Positions 1 through 4,980 of a DNA stretch of 14,255 bases are shown piece by piece. Origin of the DNA: DATKZH01 sp964505295 (lineage in GTDB: Bacteria > Planctomycetota > Planctomycetia > Pirellulales > Thermoguttaceae); assembly GCA_964505295.1 (NCBI GenBank), contig CAZDHR010000156.1, positions 1 through 14,255 on the forward strand, in the 5' to 3' direction. The notes under the pieces are model-generated. The model did no database searches and had not been told where the DNA came from. It was given only the letters and a program-made list of their open reading frames with translations. How positions within the stretch are numbered: the first letter of the stretch is position 1; each line of letters begins with the position of its first letter. The position numbers and the translations under genes were made by a program.

Positions 1-411
1 GCCCACGGCCTCTGGGTCGCGCACCACTGCTGCGGGGCGCTGCGGCCGATCATTCCCGACCTCATCGAAATGGGGCTCGACGTGCTCAATCCCGTCCAGT
101 GCACCTGCCCCGGCATGGACCCGATCGAGCTGAAGCGGGAGTTCGGCGGGGAACTTGCCTTCATGGGCGGGGTCGACACGCAGGGCGTCTTGCCGAACGG
201 CACGGTCGACGACGTGCGCCGGGCGACGCGGCGCCTCATCGACGGCATGACCGCCGACGGCGGCGGCTACCTCCTCGCCGCCTCGCACACGATCCCGCCC
301 GAGACGCCGATAGACAACATCTTCGCCATGTACCGGGAAGCCGGCGTTACCCGGGAAGAGATCTTCGATCAGGCGGCCCAGGTTCGCTCACGCCTAGCCA
401 GGCAGACCTGA
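1..411 (+). CDS. Uroporphyrinogen decarboxylase (URO-D)/MtaA-type family protein, C-terminal part
   Basis: The reading frame is open from base 1, so the 5' end lies outside the window; 136 residues of the C-terminal half are visible. The fragment starts AHGLWVAHHCCGALRPIIPD and continues with MGLDVLNPVQ, MDPIELKREFG, FMGGVDTQGVLPNGT and GGGYLLAASHTIPPETPIDN. These are the barrel-end motifs of URO-D superfamily proteins, which include heme-pathway HemE and methyltransferases such as MtaA and CmuA. The His-His-Cys-Cys cluster at residues 8-11 resembles the zinc-ligand region of the methyltransferase branch more than HemE. Planctomycetes carry many such non-HemE paralogs, often near sugar-degradation genes. 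The substrate cannot be told from this piece. Family assignment is confident; branch assignment is inference. Confidence 0.85.
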   Translation, partial: AHGLWVAHHCCGALRPIIPDLIEMGLDVLNPVQCTCPGMDPIELKREFGGELAFMGGVDTQGVLPNGTVDDVRRATRRLIDGMTADGGGYLLAASHTIPPETPIDNIFAMYREAGVTREEIFDQAAQVRSRLARQT

Positions 412-445
412 GTGCTCGCAATGGCCTCCCGACCCGGCACGGGGG

Positions 446-475
446 TTGACTGGGCCTGCCGGATTGGCGTAGACT
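446..475 (+). promoter_or_regulatory. Candidate sigma70-type promoter for the 85-aa gene
   Basis: TTGACT (446-451) and TAGACT (470-475) are separated by 18 bp, giving 5/6 and 4/6 matches to the bacterial -35 and -10 consensus. It lies 34 bp after the stop of the URO-D gene and would give a leader of about 135 nt before the ATG at 620. This is a sequence match only. Confidence 0.4.
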
Positions 476-560
476 ATACATGAAGGCTTGTCCAAGGAAT
501 GTCCCCCTATTTCCCTTTCTGGGCTGAGGGGCTGGATTGCTTGGGCTTAGAGAGCGATTG

Positions 561-596
561 CTTGGTGTGCAGCACCCAAGAGAAAGGCGTTTCTCT
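561..596 (+). other. Two overlapping inverted repeats in the leader of the 85-aa gene
   Basis: CTTGG (561-565) pairs with CCAAG (576-580). AGAGAAA (579-585) pairs with TTTCTCT (590-596) around a GGCG loop. The two stems share bases 579-580, so they cannot both form completely. Upstream, GATTGCTTGG occurs twice (535-544 and 556-565). The stretch from 476 to 619 has no other coding signal. A structured 5' UTR is possible; no T-run follows, so it is not a classic terminator. Confidence 0.3.
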
Positions 597-619
597 CCCT
601 GGATCGAAAGGCGCCGAAA

Positions 620-877
620 ATGAGGCCTGAGTCGTTGCGGACCGAGCTGCGACGACAGCCTTTCGTCCCGATTCGGCTGTATCTGACCGACGGCAAGACG
701 TACGACATTCGGCATCCCGAAATGGCTTTGATCAAGCAGCGGGAGATCTACATCGGCCGAGAGACGGCGCCCGGAAGCGGTGTCGCGGCAGAATGCGACC
801 TTGTGTCCCTGCTTCACGTTGTACGAGCCGAGTTGCTCACGCAGCCGCCAACCCCCGTGGGGACCGACGAATCTTGA
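620..877 (+). CDS. Small conserved-type hypothetical protein (85 aa)
   Basis: The N-terminal pattern (LRTELRRQPFVPIRLYLTDG, then YDIRHPEMALI, IYIGRE, and a hydrophobic LVSLLHVV segment) matches an orphan family of about 70-100 aa that I recall as common in planctomycete genomes, usually recognisable by 'QPF.P.R..L.DG....IRHPE'. No membrane segment, signal peptide or catalytic motif is visible; it should be a small cytoplasmic alpha/beta protein. Function is unknown. It appears to be its own transcription unit with a candidate promoter at 446-475. The ATG at 620 is preceded by GAAAGGCGCCGAAA, a weak Shine-Dalgarno at best. The overlapping long frames on the other strand have no protein-like features. 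Confidence 0.7.
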   Translation: MRPESLRTELRRQPFVPIRLYLTDGKTYDIRHPEMALIKQREIYIGRETAPGSGVAAECDLVSLLHVVRAELLTQPPTPVGTDES

Positions 878-949
878 TGGCCCAGCGGCTCCCATGCGCC
901 GTGTTGAGGTGGCTGGTTCGCGCGCCCGGACTCCCCGCCCCTCAATGGA

Positions 950-969
950 CCTGATACACTCAAGTCAGG
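950..969 (+). promoter_or_regulatory. Possible extended -10 promoter with flanking inverted repeat, upstream of the lipoprotein gene
   Basis: TGATACACT (952-960) fits an extended -10 (TGn plus TACACT, 4/6), without a recognisable -35 at 17 bp. It sits inside CCTGA (950-954) ... TCAGG (965-969), a 5-bp inverted repeat that could be an operator. The predicted transcript would start near 967, about 90 nt before the lipoprotein ATG. Weak, pattern-only evidence. Confidence 0.2.
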
Positions 970-1056
970 TGATCGTACAAGCCGTCGGCCAGCGCCCTGT
1001 ATTTTGGGCAAGCGGCGTCCCGAGTCTCTCGCACGTCTAAGCTCACGGTGACGACC

Positions 1057-1677
1057 ATGATACGCTTTGCCCCCGTGGCGCCGCTGCTCTCGGCGGCCCT
1101 GGTCCTGCTTGGCTGTTCCGACTACGAGATGGCCTCGGACTACGGCGGCGCCGCCGATTCGCGGCCTTCTCTCGAGGAAGCCGATTCCCCGCCGGCCGCC
1201 GGCCCGGATGGCGAGACGGCGGAGCCCGGTCCGGCGCAGGGGCCCGGCGCCGAGCAGGCGAGCGCGCCTTCCGTGCCGCCGTCGCAAACGGACGCCGTCG
1301 GGCAGACGCCCGTCGAGCCGGTGGCGCCCAGGCCCAGGCCGGCTCCGTCGACGCCCTCCCAGCCCGTACCCTCCCAGCGCCCGGCGATCAAGCTCTCCGC
1401 CGGCGTGGCCGTGCCGCAGTCGCTCCCCACGGGGACCGCCATGGGCGTCAGCGTCGACTACCGGTTCATCGCGGGCCAGCCGGGTTCGTCGCCGTACCTG
1501 TGGGTAATCCAGCCGGGAAAAGGCCAGACGGCCAAGAAGCCCGTGCAGCTCCAGCCGCAGGGCAATCTCCAGATGTTTGTTCTCCAGTTCCGCCCGGAAA
1601 ACGGCCCCTTCCACACCCACATCGAGGACGCCCAAGGAAACCGGCTCTCTCCCTCGCTGTTGTTGAAAGGGTGGTAG
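1057..1677 (+). CDS. Lipoprotein with Pro/Ala/Glu-rich linker and small C-terminal domain
   Basis: With the ATG at 1057 the protein is 206 aa and starts MIRFAPVAPLLSAALVLLGC, a type II signal peptide with lipobox LLGC and lipidated Cys20. An in-frame GTG at 1048 would add three residues; I prefer the ATG because GGTGA (1047-1051) sits 5 bp ahead of it as a ribosome site. Residues about 28-110 are low-complexity (Pro, Ala, Glu, Gln, Ser), typical of an unstructured spacer that holds a domain away from a membrane. Residues about 111-206 form a compact beta-rich domain (VAVPQSLPTGTAMGVSVDYR, SPYLWVIQPGKG, MFVLQFRPENGPFHTHIED). I do not recognise a named family. It should be anchored in the cell envelope; its role is unknown. 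It converges with the PilZ-like gene. Confidence 0.75.
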   Translation: MIRFAPVAPLLSAALVLLGCSDYEMASDYGGAADSRPSLEEADSPPAAGPDGETAEPGPAQGPGAEQASAPSVPPSQTDAVGQTPVEPVAPRPRPAPSTPSQPVPSQRPAIKLSAGVAVPQSLPTGTAMGVSVDYRFIAGQPGSSPYLWVIQPGKGQTAKKPVQLQPQGNLQMFVLQFRPENGPFHTHIEDAQGNRLSPSLLLKGW

Positions 1678-1766
1678 CGGCTCGGTTGGATCTCCGCCGG
1701 TCGTTCGTGCCCAACGGAGCCTTCGCCCGATCGGCCCTGATTCGATGGCGGTGCCCCGTTGGTAGT

Positions 1767-1824
1767 GACCGCATGCATGCGGTCTGAAGGCATCGTCCAG
1801 CGCGCAGACCCGGTGAATCGGGTC
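1767..1824. terminator. Two hairpins between convergent genes, possible bidirectional terminator
   Basis: GACCGCATGCATGCGGTC (1767-1784) is a perfect 18-bp palindrome and can fold as a 7-bp stem with a TGCA loop. GACCCG (1807-1812) and CGGGTC (1819-1824) form a second 6-bp stem that overlaps the stop codon of the minus-strand PilZ-like gene. Neither strand has a U-tract after the stems, so Rho-independent termination is only suggested by position. Confidence 0.35.
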
Positions 1825-2299
1825 ACGGCAAGCCTTGAGCAGCATTTCGGGCGAGCCGCTGGCTGAACCGGCAGAAGACCAGGATCATCGGCCTGGCCGC
1901 GTCGCTCCGTGGGTCCTGGCCGGCGGCTTGGCCAGCCCGGCCGTGGATGTGTTCGACCTCGCCCGAAGCGTGGACCAGCACGTCGTCGCAACGCGACACC
2001 TCAGCCCCCACGTAGATCAACGCCGGCGGGGTGCCGAAGGCGGCGACCAGCTTGTCGAAATCGGGGCGGATGGGCAGGAAGAACGAGAATCCGGCACGAG
2101 TCAGGTCGTAGCAGCGGACTTCGACGAACTCGTCGTCTCCCGGGAAGTAGGGGCCGCGGCGCGGGGCGATTCGCTGAACACCCCAGAAAGGACGCCGCGC
2201 GCCGTCGCGACGCTCGGCCGGCTCGTCCCTCAGTTGCGGGCCGACCATCTGGTGGATCAGCCGGTAGAAGTTGGCGTCGACATCGCTGGTGCCGTGCAT
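1823..2299 (-). CDS. PilZ-domain-like protein (possible c-di-GMP receptor)
   Basis: The 158-aa product from the ATG at 2299 reads MHGTSDVDANFYRLIHQMVG at the N-terminus. It then shows an RxxxR motif (R31-DGA-R35) and, about 30 residues later, D65-L-T-R-A-G70, a variant of the PilZ DxSxxG motif with Thr for Ser, inside VEVRCYDLTRAGFSFFL. Further on are FDKLVAAFGTPPALIYVGAEV and, near the C-terminus, VFCRFSQRLARN, the closing strand pattern of PilZ-type barrels. PilZ domains bind cyclic di-GMP and usually pass the signal to motility, adhesion or exopolysaccharide systems; no partner is encoded nearby. The frame extends upstream to 2443, but that part looks non-coding. No Shine-Dalgarno is visible at 2299. 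The segment at about residues 105-140 is more charged than usual for the family. Confidence 0.7.
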   Translation of the reverse strand: MHGTSDVDANFYRLIHQMVGPQLRDEPAERRDGARRPFWGVQRIAPRRGPYFPGDDEFVEVRCYDLTRAGFSFFLPIRPDFDKLVAAFGTPPALIYVGAEVSRCDDVLVHASGEVEHIHGRAGQAAGQDPRSDAARPMILVFCRFSQRLARNAAQGLP

Positions 2300-2541
2300 A
2301 GGTGGCCAAGTGACAGTCGAAGAGTGCTTGAAAACGGGACGAGTGCCCGGACGCGGTTTCCCGGGGGCGCCCACGCACACCACATTATGGATATAGCACA
2401 GCCAGCCCGACCCGACACGGCCTACGTGCCAAAACGCGGCCACTCGGCGATTCCCGCACCTCCCCGTGGAATCCGTACCGAGCGGTCACCGTTCGTTTCG
2501 CGGCGGAGATTTTCCCAGATTGCGCGGTCTTACCGGTCACC
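2300..2541. other. Intergenic stretch between divergent PilZ-like and trpB genes
   Basis: No credible gene on either strand. CGGTCACC occurs twice (2483-2490 and 2534-2541), the second copy directly before the trpB -35 box; this could be chance or a paired regulator site. On the minus strand an extended -10-like TGCTATATC lies near 2386-2394 and may serve the PilZ-like gene, but no matching -35 was seen. Confidence 0.3.
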
Positions 2542-2570
2542 TTGACGGGCCTGGGCGTGTCACCCACAAT
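2542..2570 (+). promoter_or_regulatory. Candidate promoter for trpB
   Basis: TTGACG (2542-2547, 5/6) and CACAAT (2565-2570, 4/6) are spaced by 17 bp. Transcription would start near 2577, giving a leader of about 85 nt before the trpB ATG at 2663. Confidence 0.45.
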
Positions 2571-2595
2571 GCAGAGTCCGTATTGGTGTTCCATG

Positions 2596-2640
2596 CCCCC
2601 CAAGGGGGTGTTCGCCATCCGCGCCCCCCTGATCGGCGGG
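2596..2640 (+). promoter_or_regulatory. Alternative-hairpin leader upstream of trpB
   Basis: Four complementary blocks follow one another. Block 1 is CCCCC (2596-2600), block 2 is GGGGG (2604-2608), block 3 is CCCCCC (2624-2629) and block 4 is GGCGGG (2635-2640). Block 2 can pair with block 1 (loop CAA) or with block 3 (an 8-bp stem 2604-2611/2621-2628 including G-T pairs). Block 3 can also pair partly with block 4. These pairings are mutually exclusive, as in attenuators. No T-run follows block 4 and no Trp-rich leader peptide is present, so any switch would act by another route, for example translation or protein binding. Confidence 0.3.
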
Positions 2641-2662
2641 CAAGCTAACTCTGAGTCACACG

Positions 2663-3865
2663 ATGTCCGCCACCAACCAAGTCCCCGATGCCGCCGGGCG
2701 CTTCGGCGATTTTGGGGGCCGGTATGTACCCGAAACGCTCACCCACGCCCTTGATGAGCTAGAGGCCGAGTACGACAAGGCCGTCGCCGATCCGCAGTTC
2801 CAGGCCGAGCTCGATCGGCTCTACCGGCACTACGTGGGCCGACCATCGCCGCTCTATCACGCGGAGCGGCTGAGCCGTCACGTCGGGGGGGCTCGCATAT
2901 ATCTAAAGCGGGAGGACCTCAACCACACCGGGGCCCACAAAATTAACAACACGCTCGGCCAGGCCCTCTTGACCCGGCGGATGGGCAAGCCTCGCGTGAT
3001 CGCCGAGACGGGCGCCGGGCAGCACGGGGTGGCCACGGCCACGGCCTGCGCCCGATTCGGGTTCGAGTGCGTCGTCTACATGGGTGAGGAGGACATCCGC
3101 CGGCAGAAGCCCAACGTGTTCAGCATGCGGCTTCTGGGGGCGGAGGTGAAACCCGTCACGACCGGGTCGTGCACGCTTCGCGACGCGATCAACGAGGCCT
3201 TCCGCGACTGGATGAGCTCGGTCGAGACCACGCACTACTGCCTCGGGTCGGTCGTCGGTCCCCATCCTTTCCCCCGGCTGGTGCGCGACTTCCAGTCGGT
3301 GATCGGCCGGGAAACGCGGAGCCAGTGCCGGGAGCAACTCGGGAGGTCGCCCGACATGATCGTCGCCTGCGTCGGCGGCGGCAGCAACGCGGCGGGCATG
3401 TTCCATCCGTTCGTCGAGGACGACGGGGTCGCGCTGGTCGGCGTCGAGGCGGGCGGGCGGTCCGATCGGATGGGCGATCATGCGGCTCCGCTCTGTTTCG
3501 GCCGGCCCGGCGTGCTGCACGGCTCTTATAGCCTCGTGATGCAGGACGAGGACGGCCAGACCTGCCCGGTGCACTCCGTCTCCGCAGGACTCGATTACCC
3601 GGGCACGGGACCCGAGCATAGCTACTGGAAAGAGACAGGCCGGGTGCAATACACCCATGCGTCCGACGCCGAGGCCCTTCGCGCCTTCGATACGCTCGCC
3701 CGTACCGAAGGCATCCTCCCCGCGCTCGAAAGCGCCCACGCCGTGGCCAAGGCCGTCGAGCTGGCCGCCGAGCGCAAGCCGGACGAGGCGATCGTGATCT
3801 GTCTCTCCGGCCGCGGCGACAAGGACGCGGCCGAAGTGGCCCGGCTTCGTGGGGAGGAGATTTAG
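2663..3865 (+). CDS. trpB: Tryptophan synthase beta subunit
   Basis: The 400-aa product has the full TrpB signature. The PLP-binding lysine is K93 in NHTGAHKINN, the catalytic-site Glu is E115 in ETGAGQHGVATA, the phosphate-binding loop is GGGSNA (238-243), D311 lies in AGLDYPG, and S382 lies in LSGRGDKD. Numbering is shifted by about +5 to +6 from the E. coli enzyme, and length is normal for TrpB1. It condenses indole, delivered through the tunnel from TrpA, with L-serine to make L-tryptophan in the cytoplasm. The start at 2663 gives the usual N-terminus (GRFGDFGGRYVPETL begins at residue 12); no strong Shine-Dalgarno precedes it. trpA follows after an unusually long 270-bp spacer. No other trp gene is in the window. 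Confidence 0.98.
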   Translation: MSATNQVPDAAGRFGDFGGRYVPETLTHALDELEAEYDKAVADPQFQAELDRLYRHYVGRPSPLYHAERLSRHVGGARIYLKREDLNHTGAHKINNTLGQALLTRRMGKPRVIAETGAGQHGVATATACARFGFECVVYMGEEDIRRQKPNVFSMRLLGAEVKPVTTGSCTLRDAINEAFRDWMSSVETTHYCLGSVVGPHPFPRLVRDFQSVIGRETRSQCREQLGRSPDMIVACVGGGSNAAGMFHPFVEDDGVALVGVEAGGRSDRMGDHAAPLCFGRPGVLHGSYSLVMQDEDGQTCPVHSVSAGLDYPGTGPEHSYWKETGRVQYTHASDAEALRAFDTLARTEGILPALESAHAVAKAVELAAERKPDEAIVICLSGRGDKDAAEVARLRGEEI

Positions 3866-3897
3866 TGGCGAGTGGTGAGTGGCCAGTGGAGGAGTGG
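3864..3897 (+). repeat. Degenerate 7-bp tandem repeat (AGTGGNN) at the 3' end of trpB
   Basis: AGTGG occurs at 3864, 3871, 3878, 3885 and 3893, that is, with spacings of 7, 7, 7 and 8 bp. Units are AGTGGCG, AGTGGTG, AGTGGCC and AGTGGAGG. The first unit overlaps the TAG stop codon of trpB. This resembles the short tandemly repeated heptanucleotides described in filamentous cyanobacteria. Confidence 0.75.
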
Positions 3898-3902
3898 TTG
3901 AC

Positions 3903-4024
3903 TGAATGGTGAGCCATTCATCGTTCCGGCGCTTCGCGTCGGAACGGGCTTCGTGGACGCTTCGCGTCCTGATCTGCGACGCAAACCGTCGCGGCAATCG
4001 CATTCCCACGGAAGCGTGCGAACG
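3903..4024. repeat. Cluster of REP-like hairpins between trpB and trpA
   Basis: Five inverted repeats follow each other: TGAATGG/CCATTCA (3903-3909/3914-3920, loop TGAG); CGTTCCGGCGC/GCGTCGGAACG (3922-3932/3936-3946, loop TTC, one G-T pair); GGACGC/GCGTCC (3955-3960/3964-3969, loop TTC); GCGACG/CGTCGC (3976-3981/3987-3992, loop CAAAC); and an imperfect TTCCCACG/CGTGCGAA (4003-4010/4015-4022, loop GAAG). The second hairpin has the same architecture as the one at 10859-10883, and CGCTTCGCGT occurs in both the second and third. No open reading frame of substance is present. The cluster looks like an inserted non-coding repeat element rather than a terminator; no U-tracts follow. Confidence 0.65.
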
Positions 4025-4102
4025 ACAAGTGGTAGATCGCAAACCCAACGTAACTCGCGCACAAGCCCGTTTGGTGCTAAATACCTAGTCAGTGATTTCC
4101 GG

Positions 4103-4135
4103 CCCCTACCCCCTGATCCCCGGCCCCTGTCTCCC
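4103..4135 (+). repeat. Degenerate 7-bp tandem repeat (CCCCTNN) directly before trpA
   Basis: Units at 4103 (CCCCTAC), 4110 (CCCCTGA), 4117 (TCCCCGG), 4124 (CCCCTGT) and 4131 (CTCCC, cut by the start codon) keep a strict 7-bp phase. CCGGCCCCT appears twice, 21 bp apart (4099-4107 and 4120-4128). The array ends at the base before the trpA ATG, so the trpA translation initiation region is built from repeat units and has no Shine-Dalgarno. Confidence 0.6.
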
Positions 4136-4939
4136 ATGTCCGTGATCGACGATCTCTTTGCCGACCTCCGCAAGACCGGCCGCAAGGCGTTCATGCCCTT
4201 CGTCACCGCCGGCGATCCGGACCTCCGCTTCACGGCCGACCTGATCCGGCTTCTCGTCGAGCGGGGGAGCAGCATGTGCGAGGTGGGCATTCCCTATAGC
4301 GACCCGATCGCCGACGGCCCGGTGATCCAGGCCTCGTACACCCGGGCGTTGGACAACCGGATCAAGCTGGCCGAGATCCTCGGGACGCTCGGCGGCCTGA
4401 CGCCCGAGCTGCCGGCGCCCGTGGTCACGATGCTCAGCTACGCGATCGTCTACCGGCACGGCCCCGCGGCTTACGCGCGCGAGGCCAAGGCCGCGGGCCT
4501 CGCCGGGCTGATCGTGCCCGACCTGCCCGTCGAAGAGGCCGTCCCGCTCGCCGAAGCCTGCCGCCGCGAGGACCTCAGCCTGATCCAACTCATCACGCCG
4601 ACCACCCCCTACGACCGCGCCCGGCGGATCGCCGAGCGGACCACGGGGTTTATCTACTATGTGTCGGTCACGGGCATCACGGGCGAGCGGGACCAGTTGC
4701 CGCAAGAGATCGTCGACAACGTCAGCCGGCTCCGGCAAGAGACCGAGCTCCCCATCTGCATCGGCTTCGGGATCAGCCGCCCGGAGCACGTCCGCATGCT
4801 CGCCCCGGTGGCCGACGGCCTGATCGTCGGCTCGGCCATCGTCCGCCGCGTGGCCGAAGCCGGCACGAAGCCCCGCGAGCGGGTGTTGACGGAGATCGGC
4901 GACTACGTCTCCGGCCTGCTGGCGGCGATGAAGGCGTGA
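4136..4939 (+). CDS. trpA: Tryptophan synthase alpha subunit
   Basis: The 267-aa product matches TrpA over its length. FMPFVTAGDPDL is at 19-30. The catalytic pair E49 (CEVGIPYSDP) and D60 (IADGPVIQ) is at the same positions as in E. coli. The barrel motifs GLIVPDLPVEEA, LITPTTP, YYVSVTGITGER (loop 6), ICIGFGISRPEHV and DGLIVGSAIV supply the indole-glycerol-phosphate site. It cleaves indole-3-glycerol phosphate to indole and glyceraldehyde 3-phosphate and forms the alpha2-beta2 complex with TrpB. The frame is open back to 3953, but family alignment and the repeat nature of that stretch place the start at 4136 (MSVIDDLFADLRK). It is probably co-transcribed with trpB, though the hairpin-filled spacer could change the TrpB:TrpA ratio. 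It converges with the kinase gene. Confidence 0.97.
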   Translation: MSVIDDLFADLRKTGRKAFMPFVTAGDPDLRFTADLIRLLVERGSSMCEVGIPYSDPIADGPVIQASYTRALDNRIKLAEILGTLGGLTPELPAPVVTMLSYAIVYRHGPAAYAREAKAAGLAGLIVPDLPVEEAVPLAEACRREDLSLIQLITPTTPYDRARRIAERTTGFIYYVSVTGITGERDQLPQEIVDNVSRLRQETELPICIGFGISRPEHVRMLAPVADGLIVGSAIVRRVAEAGTKPRERVLTEIGDYVSGLLAAMKA

Positions 4940-4962
4940 TCGCCAAGTCCCTTTTCTCGGCG

Positions 4963-4980
4963 CCACGTCGGGCGACGTGG
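4963..4980. terminator. Hairpin between convergent trpA and kinase genes
   Basis: CCACGTC (4963-4969) and GACGTGG (4974-4980) form a perfect 7-bp stem with loop GGGC. It begins 23 bp after the trpA stop and touches the stop codon of the minus-strand kinase gene. No U-tract follows on either strand. The position suggests a shared bidirectional terminator. Confidence 0.45.

Noticed and set aside
814..1845. 343-codon open frame on the minus strand over the lipoprotein gene
   Set aside because: Composition is Arg/Gly-rich without domain pattern; it is the complement of the Pro/Ala-coding lipoprotein, which has a clear signal peptide and lipobox.
1835..2545. 236-codon plus-strand frame opposite the PilZ-like gene
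   Set aside because: Only the minus-strand frame shows a recognisable family pattern (RxxxR, DxTxxG, hydrophobic strands).
2569..2754. Possible Trp leader peptide (MQSPYWCSMPPKG...) before trpB
   Set aside because: It has only one Trp codon, overlaps the candidate -10 box so its start would not be transcribed, and runs out of frame far into trpB with no stop in the leader.
2903..4048. 381-codon minus-strand frame over trpB
   Set aside because: Shadow of a strongly conserved gene in high-GC DNA; no family-like sequence.
3953..4135. N-terminal extension of TrpA through the spacer
   Set aside because: The extension translates hairpins and heptamer repeats; TrpA family proteins begin near MSVIDDLF, and E49/D60 numbering fits the start at 4136.
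3864..4135. CRISPR array
   Set aside because: Repeats are 7 bp with no regular 25-40 bp repeat/spacer structure and no cas genes.
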